NCBI GenBank assembly: GCA_900319385.1
Contig: ONOG01000012.1
Span: forward strand, 1 to 64,000
Reading direction: 5' to 3'
DNA length: 64,000 nucleotides
Origin: an uncultured Prevotellaceae bacterium
GTDB lineage: Bacteria; Bacteroidota; Bacteroidia; Bacteroidales; Bacteroidaceae
Below, piece after piece: positions 44,638 through 53,115 of the stretch; the stretch's first letter is position 1; each line of letters begins with the position of its first letter. The notes below the pieces were generated by a model that was given only the letters and a program-made list of their open reading frames with translations, was not told the DNA's origin and did no database searches. The translations under genes and the position numbers were made by a program.

Positions 44638-44654
44638 GACGTAGGAGTTATGTG

Positions 44655-46019
44655 TTACACTTTCGGGAAATCGTCGGCAGGTGCCTGCGGCTGGGCTGGT
44701 GCAGCGGGAGCGGCACCGGCCACGGGTGCAGCAGGTGCAGCGGCGGCTTCGGCAGCAGCCTGTTCAGCCTTTTTCTTCTTACCCTTGGTCGAGAAGTAGT
44801 AGATGAGGCCGCCGGCAATGACCAGGATGGCAATGCCGAGGATCGGACGGTAGAAGATCCATGCCAGGGCGATGACGATGAGCGACCAAACCAAGCCCAC
44901 GACGGTGCAGATGAGTCCCACGCCGAAACCGATGATGTTGGCGATGAACGGAACGACCTTGGCCAGTGTCTCGAGGATGCCGAAGATGCCTTTCAGGCCG
45001 CCGATGACGCAGAGCACGCCGAGCAGGCGCAGCAGCCAGGTCATCATGGTGTTGTTGTCGTGTTCCTGCTGGTAGATTTCATCGACACCCACTTCACCCA
45101 TGCGGATGGTGGAGAATGTGCCGTAGTCGGTCTTGTACTGCGTGAAGGTGTCGCCCATCACCTTGGCGATGAGGCTGACCTTCTGCGGCATCACCTTGTT
45201 GAAAGTGATGCGTACGTCGCCCACCTGCGGGCTGCTGGGGTTCTTACCGATATAGACTACGTTGCCTTGGATGTGGACGTATTCGTAGTCCTTGACGGCA
45301 ACGGTCGTGGCAGCGGTCGAGTCGGCAGTCGTGGTGGGCTGGGCAGCGGTGGCAGGAGCAACGGGTGCGGCACCTGGGGCTGTCCTGATGACGTTGTCGT
45401 TGAGCGTCTTGAAGAAGTCGCTTTCGGCATCAATCGTGGCGCTTTCGTTGCCCGTGAAGCTGCGGATCTGGCTCTCGTTCAGGCGATAAGCACCGAATTT
45501 CACCAGCTCGGCATAGTGCACTTCGTCCTCGAACTGAGCCAGGGTGAAGTTCGACTTCTGGTACTGAGGATCGGCAAAGTTGCTGGAGTTGATGGGGCTG
45601 CCCACCCAATCGGTCTTGTATGTGTAGGTGGTGATGGTTTCCTGGCCGCCGCCCAGTTTGTCTTTCGTTTCCTCGTGTTTCTCTTCCTCATACTGATAGT
45701 ATTCCACCTCACGACCGAGCTGAACGGCAATGCCGCCTACGGGGAACTGTGAGTCGGAAAGCGAGTCGGTTGTCTCCGTCATGCCGTTGGCATAGACGAG
45801 TTTGCCTTCGAAGGCAGGGTCCACCTTCGAGATGTTGTCCATCGGAACGGTGAGTTCCTCAGCCTGGTTGAGCATCTTGTCAGTCTTGACGGCGCGACCT
45901 TCGTTCCACCACAGCAGAACGGTACCACCGATGAACAGGACGATTCCCGTCAGGATGCCCTTGAACGAATTGCCCACACGCTGACCATAGCTTGTGTGCG
46001 TTACAGTTTGGTAAGCCAT
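44655..46019 (-). CDS. TMEM43-family membrane protein
   Basis: A 454-residue protein with the TMEM43 layout. One N-terminal membrane helix (about 18-40, GILTGIVLFIGGTVLLWWNE, where the WWNEGRA motif is diagnostic) is followed by a large soluble domain (about 45-325) and about four C-terminal membrane helices (330-425). It ends in an alanine/proline-rich cytoplasmic tail. TMEM43 relatives are found in many bacteria without a defined function. It is the first gene of the eight-gene envelope operon and has a -7 box at 46075. Confidence 0.85.
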   Translation of the reverse strand: MAYQTVTHTSYGQRVGNSFKGILTGIVLFIGGTVLLWWNEGRAVKTDKMLNQAEELTVPMDNISKVDPAFEGKLVYANGMTETTDSLSDSQFPVGGIAVQLGREVEYYQYEEEKHEETKDKLGGGQETITTYTYKTDWVGSPINSSNFADPQYQKSNFTLAQFEDEVHYAELVKFGAYRLNESQIRSFTGNESATIDAESDFFKTLNDNVIRTAPGAAPVAPATAAQPTTTADSTAATTVAVKDYEYVHIQGNVVYIGKNPSSPQVGDVRITFNKVMPQKVSLIAKVMGDTFTQYKTDYGTFSTIRMGEVGVDEIYQQEHDNNTMMTWLLRLLGVLCVIGGLKGIFGILETLAKVVPFIANIIGFGVGLICTVVGLVWSLIVIALAWIFYRPILGIAILVIAGGLIYYFSTKGKKKKAEQAAAEAAAAPAAPVAGAAPAAPAQPQAPADDFPKV

Positions 46020-46074
46020 TGTTTTTTTAGTTTTTAATGGTGAATAATTGGGTTTATAGTGAGTGTTTACGTGG

Positions 46075-46082
46075 CAAAGATA
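46075..46082 (-). promoter_or_regulatory. -7 box (TATCTTTG) for the TMEM43/CHAT operon
   Basis: CAAAGATA on the plus strand is a perfect -7 consensus reading leftward, 56 bp before the TMEM43-like start codon. It stands back-to-back with a -7 box for the GlsB-like gene at 46136. Confidence 0.6.
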
Positions 46083-46135
46083 CTACAATAAATTAAAAAT
46101 TAAAAATTAAATATTAAAAAAATAAAAAAAGTGTG

Positions 46136-46143
46136 TAACTTTG
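46136..46143 (+). promoter_or_regulatory. -7 box (TAACTTTG) for the GlsB-like gene
   Basis: TAACTTTG matches the -7 consensus. The implied leader is about 145 bases and consists largely of GTGAAGCG- and TTTTAACTTTTCAC-type repeats (46188-46296). Confidence 0.55.
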
Positions 46144-46296
46144 CAGCCGCTGAACGCGATGCGTCGATGCCGAAGCTTGGAGGGTGAAACGTGGAACGTG
46201 AAGCGTGCTCTATCAGGCATTTTAACTTTTAACTCTTAACTTTCAACTCAATTTATTTTTCACTTTTAACTTTTCACTTTTAACTTTCAACTCATT

Positions 46297-46542
46297 ATGT
46301 GGGGACTCATCGGATCGATACTCATCGGTATTCTGGCCGGCTTCATCGCCGGTAAAATCATGAAGGGCGGCGGTTTTGGCTGCCTTTGGAACCTGGTTCT
46401 GGGCGTGATCGGCGGCTTTGTCGGCGCCTTCATCCTTCACCTTTTCAACATCGAGGGCAACGGCGGATGCCTGGCCGAGCTGGGCACAGCCGTATTCGGA
46501 GCGGTCATCGTGCTCTGGATCGCCTCGCAGTTCAAGGGCTGA
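46297..46542 (+). CDS. GlsB/YeaQ/YmgE-family small membrane protein
   Basis: An 81-residue, three-helix membrane protein with glycine-zipper character (GLIGSILIGILAGFIAGKIM, LVLGVIGGFVGAFILHLF, AVFGAVIVLWIAS), matching the transglycosylase-associated/GlsB stress-response family. These proteins are linked to general envelope stress, but their mechanism is unknown. It stands alone on the plus strand and is followed by a repeat array that may end its transcript. Confidence 0.85.
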   Translation: MWGLIGSILIGILAGFIAGKIMKGGGFGCLWNLVLGVIGGFVGAFILHLFNIEGNGGCLAELGTAVFGAVIVLWIASQFKG

Positions 46543-46556
46543 GTGCGCGCATCGTT

Positions 46557-46635
46557 CTCAGGGCCGCCGCGGTCCGAACCGGATTGAAGTGCGGTCGGAA
46601 CAGGCTTGAAGTGCGGTCGGAACTGGATTGAAGTG
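46557..46635. repeat. Tandem 21-22-bp GC-rich repeat next to palindromic array C
   Basis: Three units of about 22 bp with the core GAAC-n-GG-n-TTGAAGTGCGGTCG run directly into the palindromic array that starts at 46636. They resemble nothing coding. Confidence 0.7.
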
Positions 46636-46741
46636 CGGAAAAAACTCAAAATATCACTGATATTTTTACAAATTCCATTGAGATTTTTACAAATTTCAAT
46701 GAGATTCCTACAAATATCAGTGATATTTTGAGTTTTTTCCG
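46636..46741. repeat. Four-unit palindromic repeat array, copy C
   Basis: A perfect 30-bp terminal inverted repeat (46636-46665 with 46712-46741) encloses units of 21-22 bp in the order AAATATCACTGATATTT, a CCATTGAGATT unit, a TCAATGAGATT unit and AAATATCAGTGATATTT, spaced by TTAC or CTAC. It lies between the convergent GlsB-like and patatin genes and has T-rich ends in both directions, so it could act as a terminator there. Confidence 0.9.
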
Positions 46742-46798
46742 TACAGGAAACGACTTTCTTCTGCGCCGGCAGCGTGTTTTGTGTGCGCCGGCAGCGTG

Positions 46799-47698
46799 TT
46801 ATTTCCCCTCTACACGCCTTTTCAGAGTTTGGATTTCGGCCATGTGAGCCAGGGCTTCGACGCGCCCGAGGCGTATCATGTGGCTGATTTGTTTCGGCCC
46901 GAAGCTGGCGATGTCGTAGCCGTCGAGACGCGGTCGCAGGCAGAGGTCGGCATCGCAAGGCGCGCCGCTCTGGCGGTTCTTCTCCGACAGATCGACGGCA
47001 ATGACGATGTCGGCGCCCATTTGTCGGACGACCTCGATGGGCAGGTTGTCGCTCACGCCGCCATCGACGAGCAGCTGCGTGTCGGTGCGCACGGGTTTGA
47101 AGATGCCTGGCAGGCTCATGCTCGCCCGCAGGGCTTCGGGCAGATTGCCGCTGCGGTGCACCACCTCCTCCATGCTGAGCAGGTCGAAACTGACGCAGCG
47201 GAAGGGAATGGGCAGGGCGTCGAAGCCGATGGAGTCGGGGAGATGCGTCAACTGTGCGAGGCGGGAACTGATGCTGTCGCCGCGCAGGGCGCCCAGTCGG
47301 GTGAGGTCGAAGGTGGGCAGCTCGCCTTTGCCCTTGATACGCATGATGGGGATGCCCATGATGTAGATCATGCCGTCGTGCACACTGTAGAGCTCTTCGC
47401 TGAAGCGGCTGTCGCGGTCGGTCAGCAGGTCGAGCCAGTCCTGTGAGCGGAAGAGCGAATCGAGCTGCGAAGCCTTGTAGCCCGTGGCGTAGAGTCCGCC
47501 GACGACGGCTCCGATGCTTGTGCCGGCGATGTAGTCGATGCGAATGCCTGCATTCTCCAGTGTCTGCAGCACCCCGATGTGGGCTGCGCCCAAGGCACCG
47601 CCACCGCCCAGCACGAGGCCGACGCGAGGCCGTTCCCCCTGCGCGCTCATGAGGAGGGGGAAAAGGAGTAGGAGAATGAATAGGGTGGGATGCTTCAT
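46799..47698 (-). CDS. Patatin-like phospholipase
   Basis: A serine lipid acyl hydrolase of the RssA/patatin type. From the ATG at 47698 it has a signal peptide (MKHPTLFILLLLFPLLMSAQ), the oxyanion glycine run LVLGGGGALGAAHIG, the nucleophile S61 in GTSIG, and the catalytic aspartate in VDGGVSDNLP. At about 299 residues it has only the patatin domain and lacks the C-terminal barrel seen in longer exported bacterial patatins. The upstream frame is open for 13 more codons, but the signal peptide favours this start. It probably shares a transcript with speA, 63 bp upstream. Confidence 0.84.
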   Translation of the reverse strand: MKHPTLFILLLLFPLLMSAQGERPRVGLVLGGGGALGAAHIGVLQTLENAGIRIDYIAGTSIGAVVGGLYATGYKASQLDSLFRSQDWLDLLTDRDSRFSEELYSVHDGMIYIMGIPIMRIKGKGELPTFDLTRLGALRGDSISSRLAQLTHLPDSIGFDALPIPFRCVSFDLLSMEEVVHRSGNLPEALRASMSLPGIFKPVRTDTQLLVDGGVSDNLPIEVVRQMGADIVIAVDLSEKNRQSGAPCDADLCLRPRLDGYDIASFGPKQISHMIRLGRVEALAHMAEIQTLKRRVEGK

Positions 47699-47761
47699 GG
47701 CGAGATGGAGCCTATTTCCTCTGTCAGGGCAGGACACGGAGGGGGTGGGGGCTGTTGTCTG

Positions 47762-49654
<1,893 letters not shown>

Positions 49655-49659
49655 GGAAA

Positions 49660-50110
49660 ATTAATAATTAATAATTAAAAATTAAAAATTGGAGTTACTT
49701 TTCGTTACTGGTCTTGATGATGGCAACAAGCAGCGCAATTAACTCCTTGCAGTCGTCGTTGAGACTGTTGTATTCTTTGTCGTTCAAATATTCAGCCCGA
49801 TGCAGAATGGTAAGCCAATAGTCTGTTTCATTCGCTTCTTTTAGGGCTATCTTTAATTTATGTTTGAAGTCATCCCTGCTTTCGGCAAACTCTGATTCTC
49901 GTATGTTGGCACCAATACTGGTTCCGGATTTAAGGATTTGGCTACACAGAGAATGTTCGGCTGAATACATTCTTTTGAGTATAATTCTTACCATCTTGGA
50001 TATCCTCACGCCAAAATCCAGACTTTTATCTCTGACTACGTTATTGCACTTCATCGCTCCAGCAACAAAAGTTACTCCAATTTTTAATTATTAATTTTTA
50101 ATTTTTAATT
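49660..50110. repeat. Inverted low-complexity flanks around the four-helix-bundle gene
   Basis: The gene at 49695-50054 is bracketed by mirror-image A/T repeats. On the left ATTAAAAATTGGAGTTACTTTT ends at about 49700; on the right AAAAGTTACTCCAATTTTTA spans about 50067-50086. The 18-bp inner part differs at one position. Outside them both flanks continue as AATTAAAAATTAAAAATT tracts. The block may be a mobile cassette. Confidence 0.65.
49695..50054 (-). CDS. Four-helix-bundle protein (23S rRNA intervening-sequence/S23 family)
   Basis: A 119-residue all-helical protein with the family core RISKMVRIILKRMYS, SQILKSGTSIGANIRESEFA and KLKIALKEANETDYWLTILH. Members are encoded in intervening sequences of 23S rRNA genes and as stand-alone genes; related bundles act as accessory protein in diversity-generating retroelements. 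No reverse transcriptase or template repeat is nearby, so this is a stand-alone copy of unknown function. Inverted A/T-rich repeats bracket it between speA and aroK. Confidence 0.85.
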   Translation of the reverse strand: MKCNNVVRDKSLDFGVRISKMVRIILKRMYSAEHSLCSQILKSGTSIGANIRESEFAESRDDFKHKLKIALKEANETDYWLTILHRAEYLNDKEYNSLNDDCKELIALLVAIIKTSNEK

Positions 50111-50624
50111 CTGAAATGATCTGCTGGACGTATGCAGCAATCTGCTCTTTAGTGTGGATAACGTTGATGTGGAGGATGTGCTGTGCCTTTTCGTAGAAAG
50201 GACTGCGGGCTTGCAACGAGTCGACGATGAACGTGTGCAGTTCGTCGGGCGTCTTTCCTTGGATCAGGGGACGCACACTCTTGCCCATCGCCAGGTGGGC
50301 CTGCAGGACGTCGGGGGCGGCACAGAGATAGACGGTGTCGGCCACGCGGTTCATGTAGTCGATGTTGTCGAAAAAGCAGGGCGTGCCACCGCCGCAGCTG
50401 AGGACAATGTCTTCGAATTCGGCTACCTCGTGCAGCATCCGCCTTTCGATTTCCCGAAATCCGTCTTCGCCCTTTCGGGCAAAGATGTCGGGTATCTTCA
50501 TGCAGAAACGGTTCTCAATCCACCAGTCGAGGTCGATGAAATCGCGGTGCAGTTCCTGTGCCAGATGGCGACCCAGCGTTGTCTTGCCTGCACCCATGTA
50601 GCCTATGAGGATGATGGGCTTCAT
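50091..50624 (-). CDS. aroK: Shikimate kinase
   Basis: Phosphorylates shikimate to shikimate-3-phosphate in aromatic amino-acid synthesis. From the ATG at 50624 the protein (177 residues) starts MKPIILIGYMGAGKTTLGRH, with the Walker A loop at about 8-16. It continues with DLDWWIE and FREIERRML, both shikimate-binding segments, and SCGGGTP. The start overlaps the topA stop as ATGA, so translation is coupled to topA; the longer open frame that reads back into topA is rejected. Confidence 0.93.
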   Translation of the reverse strand: MKPIILIGYMGAGKTTLGRHLAQELHRDFIDLDWWIENRFCMKIPDIFARKGEDGFREIERRMLHEVAEFEDIVLSCGGGTPCFFDNIDYMNRVADTVYLCAAPDVLQAHLAMGKSVRPLIQGKTPDELHTFIVDSLQARSPFYEKAQHILHINVIHTKEQIAAYVQQIISELKIKN

Positions 50625-52987
50625 TTCTTGCTGCGGCTGCGGGCCTTCGGTTTCTCGCTTTGCGCCTTGACCAAGGCGAGACACTCGGCCGAGGTGAGTG
50701 CTGCGGCGTCCTTGACGGTCTTGGGGATGCGGTAGTTCTGTCCCTTGTACACAAGGTAGGGACCGTAGCGGCCGTTGATGATTTCGAGCTCGGGTTCGTC
50801 GTCGAAAGTCTTCAGGTGCCGGTCGGCATCAGCCTTGCGGCGTTCCTCGATGAGTGCGACGGCCTCGTCGAGCGTGATCTGCATGGGGTCGGCCTCCTTG
50901 GGCAGGGAGACATACTTCTTGTCGTGCAGCACATAAGGTCCGAAGCGTCCGGCTCCGATGACGACGTCGCTGCCCTCGAACTTTCCGAGGGTGCGGGGCA
51001 GGCGGAAGAGCTGCAGGGCTTCGTCGAGCGTGATGCTCTGTATGCTCTGGCCCTTGGGGAGGGATGCAAAGCGGGGCTTCTCGCTGTCGTCGGCCGTACC
51101 TATCTGTACGACGGGTCCGAAACGGCCAATCTTGACGGTGACGACGCGTCCCTGGGGGTCGGTGCCGAGGGTACGGTCGCCGACGTGGCCCGATTCTTTT
51201 TCGCTGAGCACTTTCTCGCACAGCGGAGCGAGCTCGTGATAGAAGTCGCCCATCATCTGCTGCCAGTTTTCCTTTCCTTCGGCGATGTGGTCGAAGTCCT
51301 TCTCCATGTTGGCGGTGAAGTTGTAATCGACGATGTCGGGGAAGTAGGTGACGAGGAAGTCGTTGACGACGATGCCGATGTCGGTGGGCAGGAGTTTGCC
51401 TTTTTCATTGCCGAACACTTCCGACTTCTCCGCACGCTTCACGTCCTTGCCCTGCTTGAGGCTGAGGAGCACGTAGCTGCGGCGTTCGCCTTTCTTGTCG
51501 CCGCGCTCGACATAGCCGCGCTGCTGGATGGTGGATATGGTGGGGGCATAGGTCGATGGGCGTCCGATGCCCAGCTCTTCGAGCTTATGTACGAGGGAGG
51601 CTTCGTTGTAGCGTGTCGGACCTTGGGAGAAACGCTGGGTAGCCTGAATCTCCTTGTAGTCGAGCTGCTGGCCCACTGTCAGCGTGGTGTCGATGGTGTC
51701 CGACGGGGTTTCGGGTTCAGAATCGTCGTCGAACGATTCGCGATAGACGCGCAGGAAACCGTCGAAGGTGATGACCTCGGCTGTGGCGACAAAGGCAGGG
51801 AAGGACTGCTGGCCGACGGCTTCGATGTTGATGCTCGTCTTCTCGATTTCGGCATCAGCCATCTGCGAGGCGATGGTGCGTTTCCAGATGAGGTCGTAGA
51901 GTCGGCGTTCAGGGTTGGTTCCCTCGATTTCGTGACGGTCCATGTAGGTGGGGCGGATGGCTTCGTGAGCCTCCTGCGCACCCTTCGAGTGGGTTTGGTA
52001 TTGGCGTCGCTTGGCATAGGTTTCGCCCAGGTGGTCGATGATTTCCTTATGCGAGGTGTTGAGGCAGAGCGACGACAGGTTCACCGAGTCCGTTCGCATG
52101 TAGGTGATCAGACCGGCTTCGTAGAGTCGTTGTGCCACCGACATGGTCTGCGAGACGGTGAAGCCCAGTTTGCGGGCAGCTTCCTGCTGCAGGGTTGACG
52201 TGGTGAAAGGTGGTGCCGGCGTGCGGCGCATGGGCTTTTTCGAGATGTCGGCAATGCTGAACTGCTGCCCCTTACAGCTTTCGAGAAAAGCCTGAGCCTC
52301 CTGCTCGGTGGCGAAGCGCTGGCTGAGTTCGGCCTTCAGTTCGGTGCCGTTGGCAAGGAACTCTGCCGTCACACGATAGCTGGATTCGCTCTGGAAGGCT
52401 TCGACTTCGCGTTCGCGTTCGACGATCAGTCGGACAGCGACCGACTGCACACGACCTGCCGAAAGATTGGGCTTGAGCTTGCGCCAGAGCACGGGTGAGA
52501 GCGTGAAACCGACGATGCGGTCGAGCACGCGGCGTGCCTGCTGGGCATTGACAAGGTTGAGGTCGATGTGGCGCGGGTGCTTGATGGCGTCGAGGATGGC
52601 TGTCTTCGTGATTTCGTGGAAGACGATGCGGCGCGTGTCCGCTACGGGCAGGTCGAGCACCTGTGCCAGATGCCACGAGATGGCCTCTCCCTCGCGGTCT
52701 TCATCGGAGGCGAGCCACACGGTGTCGGCCTTCTTGGCTGCTGTGCGCAGCGACTTGACGAGCTCTGCTTTCTCGGCCGGTATTTCGTATTCGGGGTTGA
52801 AAGTCTTGAGATCGACGCTGAAGTTGTGTTTCTTCAGGTCGCGGATGTGTCCATAGCTGGACAGCACCTTGTAGTCGTCGCCCAGGAAGCGTTCGAGGGT
52901 CTTCGCCTTGGCTGGCGATTCGACGATGACGAGGTTCTTGGCCGCGGTTTTCGGAGCGCGTTTCGTCGTTTCGGCTTTTGCTTGCAT
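50621..52987 (-). CDS. topA: DNA topoisomerase I (type IA)
   Basis: Relaxes negative supercoils by single-strand passage. The 788-residue protein starts with the TOPRIM domain (NLVIVESPAKAKTLERFLG; WLASDEDREGEAISWHLAQV, which carries the metal-binding DxD). The catalytic tyrosine is Y296 in GLITYMRTDSVNLS. The C-terminal part (about 590-788) has three to four zinc-free repeats (GRFGPVVQIG, GRFGPYVLHDKKYVSLPK, GRYGPYLVYKGQNYRIPK), as expected in Bacteroidetes. A -7 box lies at 53025. aroK follows with a 4-bp overlap. Confidence 0.95.
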   Translation of the reverse strand: MQAKAETTKRAPKTAAKNLVIVESPAKAKTLERFLGDDYKVLSSYGHIRDLKKHNFSVDLKTFNPEYEIPAEKAELVKSLRTAAKKADTVWLASDEDREGEAISWHLAQVLDLPVADTRRIVFHEITKTAILDAIKHPRHIDLNLVNAQQARRVLDRIVGFTLSPVLWRKLKPNLSAGRVQSVAVRLIVEREREVEAFQSESSYRVTAEFLANGTELKAELSQRFATEQEAQAFLESCKGQQFSIADISKKPMRRTPAPPFTTSTLQQEAARKLGFTVSQTMSVAQRLYEAGLITYMRTDSVNLSSLCLNTSHKEIIDHLGETYAKRRQYQTHSKGAQEAHEAIRPTYMDRHEIEGTNPERRLYDLIWKRTIASQMADAEIEKTSINIEAVGQQSFPAFVATAEVITFDGFLRVYRESFDDDSEPETPSDTIDTTLTVGQQLDYKEIQATQRFSQGPTRYNEASLVHKLEELGIGRPSTYAPTISTIQQRGYVERGDKKGERRSYVLLSLKQGKDVKRAEKSEVFGNEKGKLLPTDIGIVVNDFLVTYFPDIVDYNFTANMEKDFDHIAEGKENWQQMMGDFYHELAPLCEKVLSEKESGHVGDRTLGTDPQGRVVTVKIGRFGPVVQIGTADDSEKPRFASLPKGQSIQSITLDEALQLFRLPRTLGKFEGSDVVIGAGRFGPYVLHDKKYVSLPKEADPMQITLDEAVALIEERRKADADRHLKTFDDEPELEIINGRYGPYLVYKGQNYRIPKTVKDAAALTSAECLALVKAQSEKPKARSRSKK

Positions 52988-53024
52988 ATATATAATAAGG
53001 TGTAATTGTCCTGTATTTGGGCTG

Positions 53025-53032
53025 CAAAGTTA
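53025..53032 (-). promoter_or_regulatory. -7 box (TAACTTTG) for topA-aroK
   Basis: CAAAGTTA on the plus strand gives a -7 box reading into topA, 38 bp before its start. CAAA at 53055-53058 (TTTG on the minus strand, 22 bases upstream) could be the -33 element. It lies in the loop of the upstream gene's terminator. Confidence 0.6.
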
Positions 53033-53034
53033 TG

Positions 53035-53085
53035 AAAAAAGCAGATTTCCACCTCAAACATAAGGTGAAAATCTGCCTTTTCTTA
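53035..53085 (-). terminator. Bidirectional terminator after the M16 peptidase gene
   Basis: A 14-bp stem with one mismatch (53041-53054 with 53063-53076) is flanked by AAAAAA on the left (T-run reading leftward) and CTTTTCTT on the right. It ends the M16 transcript immediately before the topA promoter. Confidence 0.82.
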
Positions 53086-53115
53086 ACAATTTTTTTGGAT
53101 GGAGCCTGTCTTCGC

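Noticed and set aside
46636..46741. CRISPR array (repeated 21-22-bp units)
   Set aside because: Units are contiguous and palindromic with 4-bp linkers and no unique spacers; there are no cas genes.
49695..50054. Diversity-generating retroelement accessory protein (Avd)
   Set aside because: The fold family fits, but no reverse transcriptase, template repeat or variable repeat is present in the neighbourhood.
52834..53061. Extension of topA or a separate gene upstream of its ATG
   Set aside because: The minus-strand open frames here are out of frame with topA and cross its -7 box and the preceding terminator.
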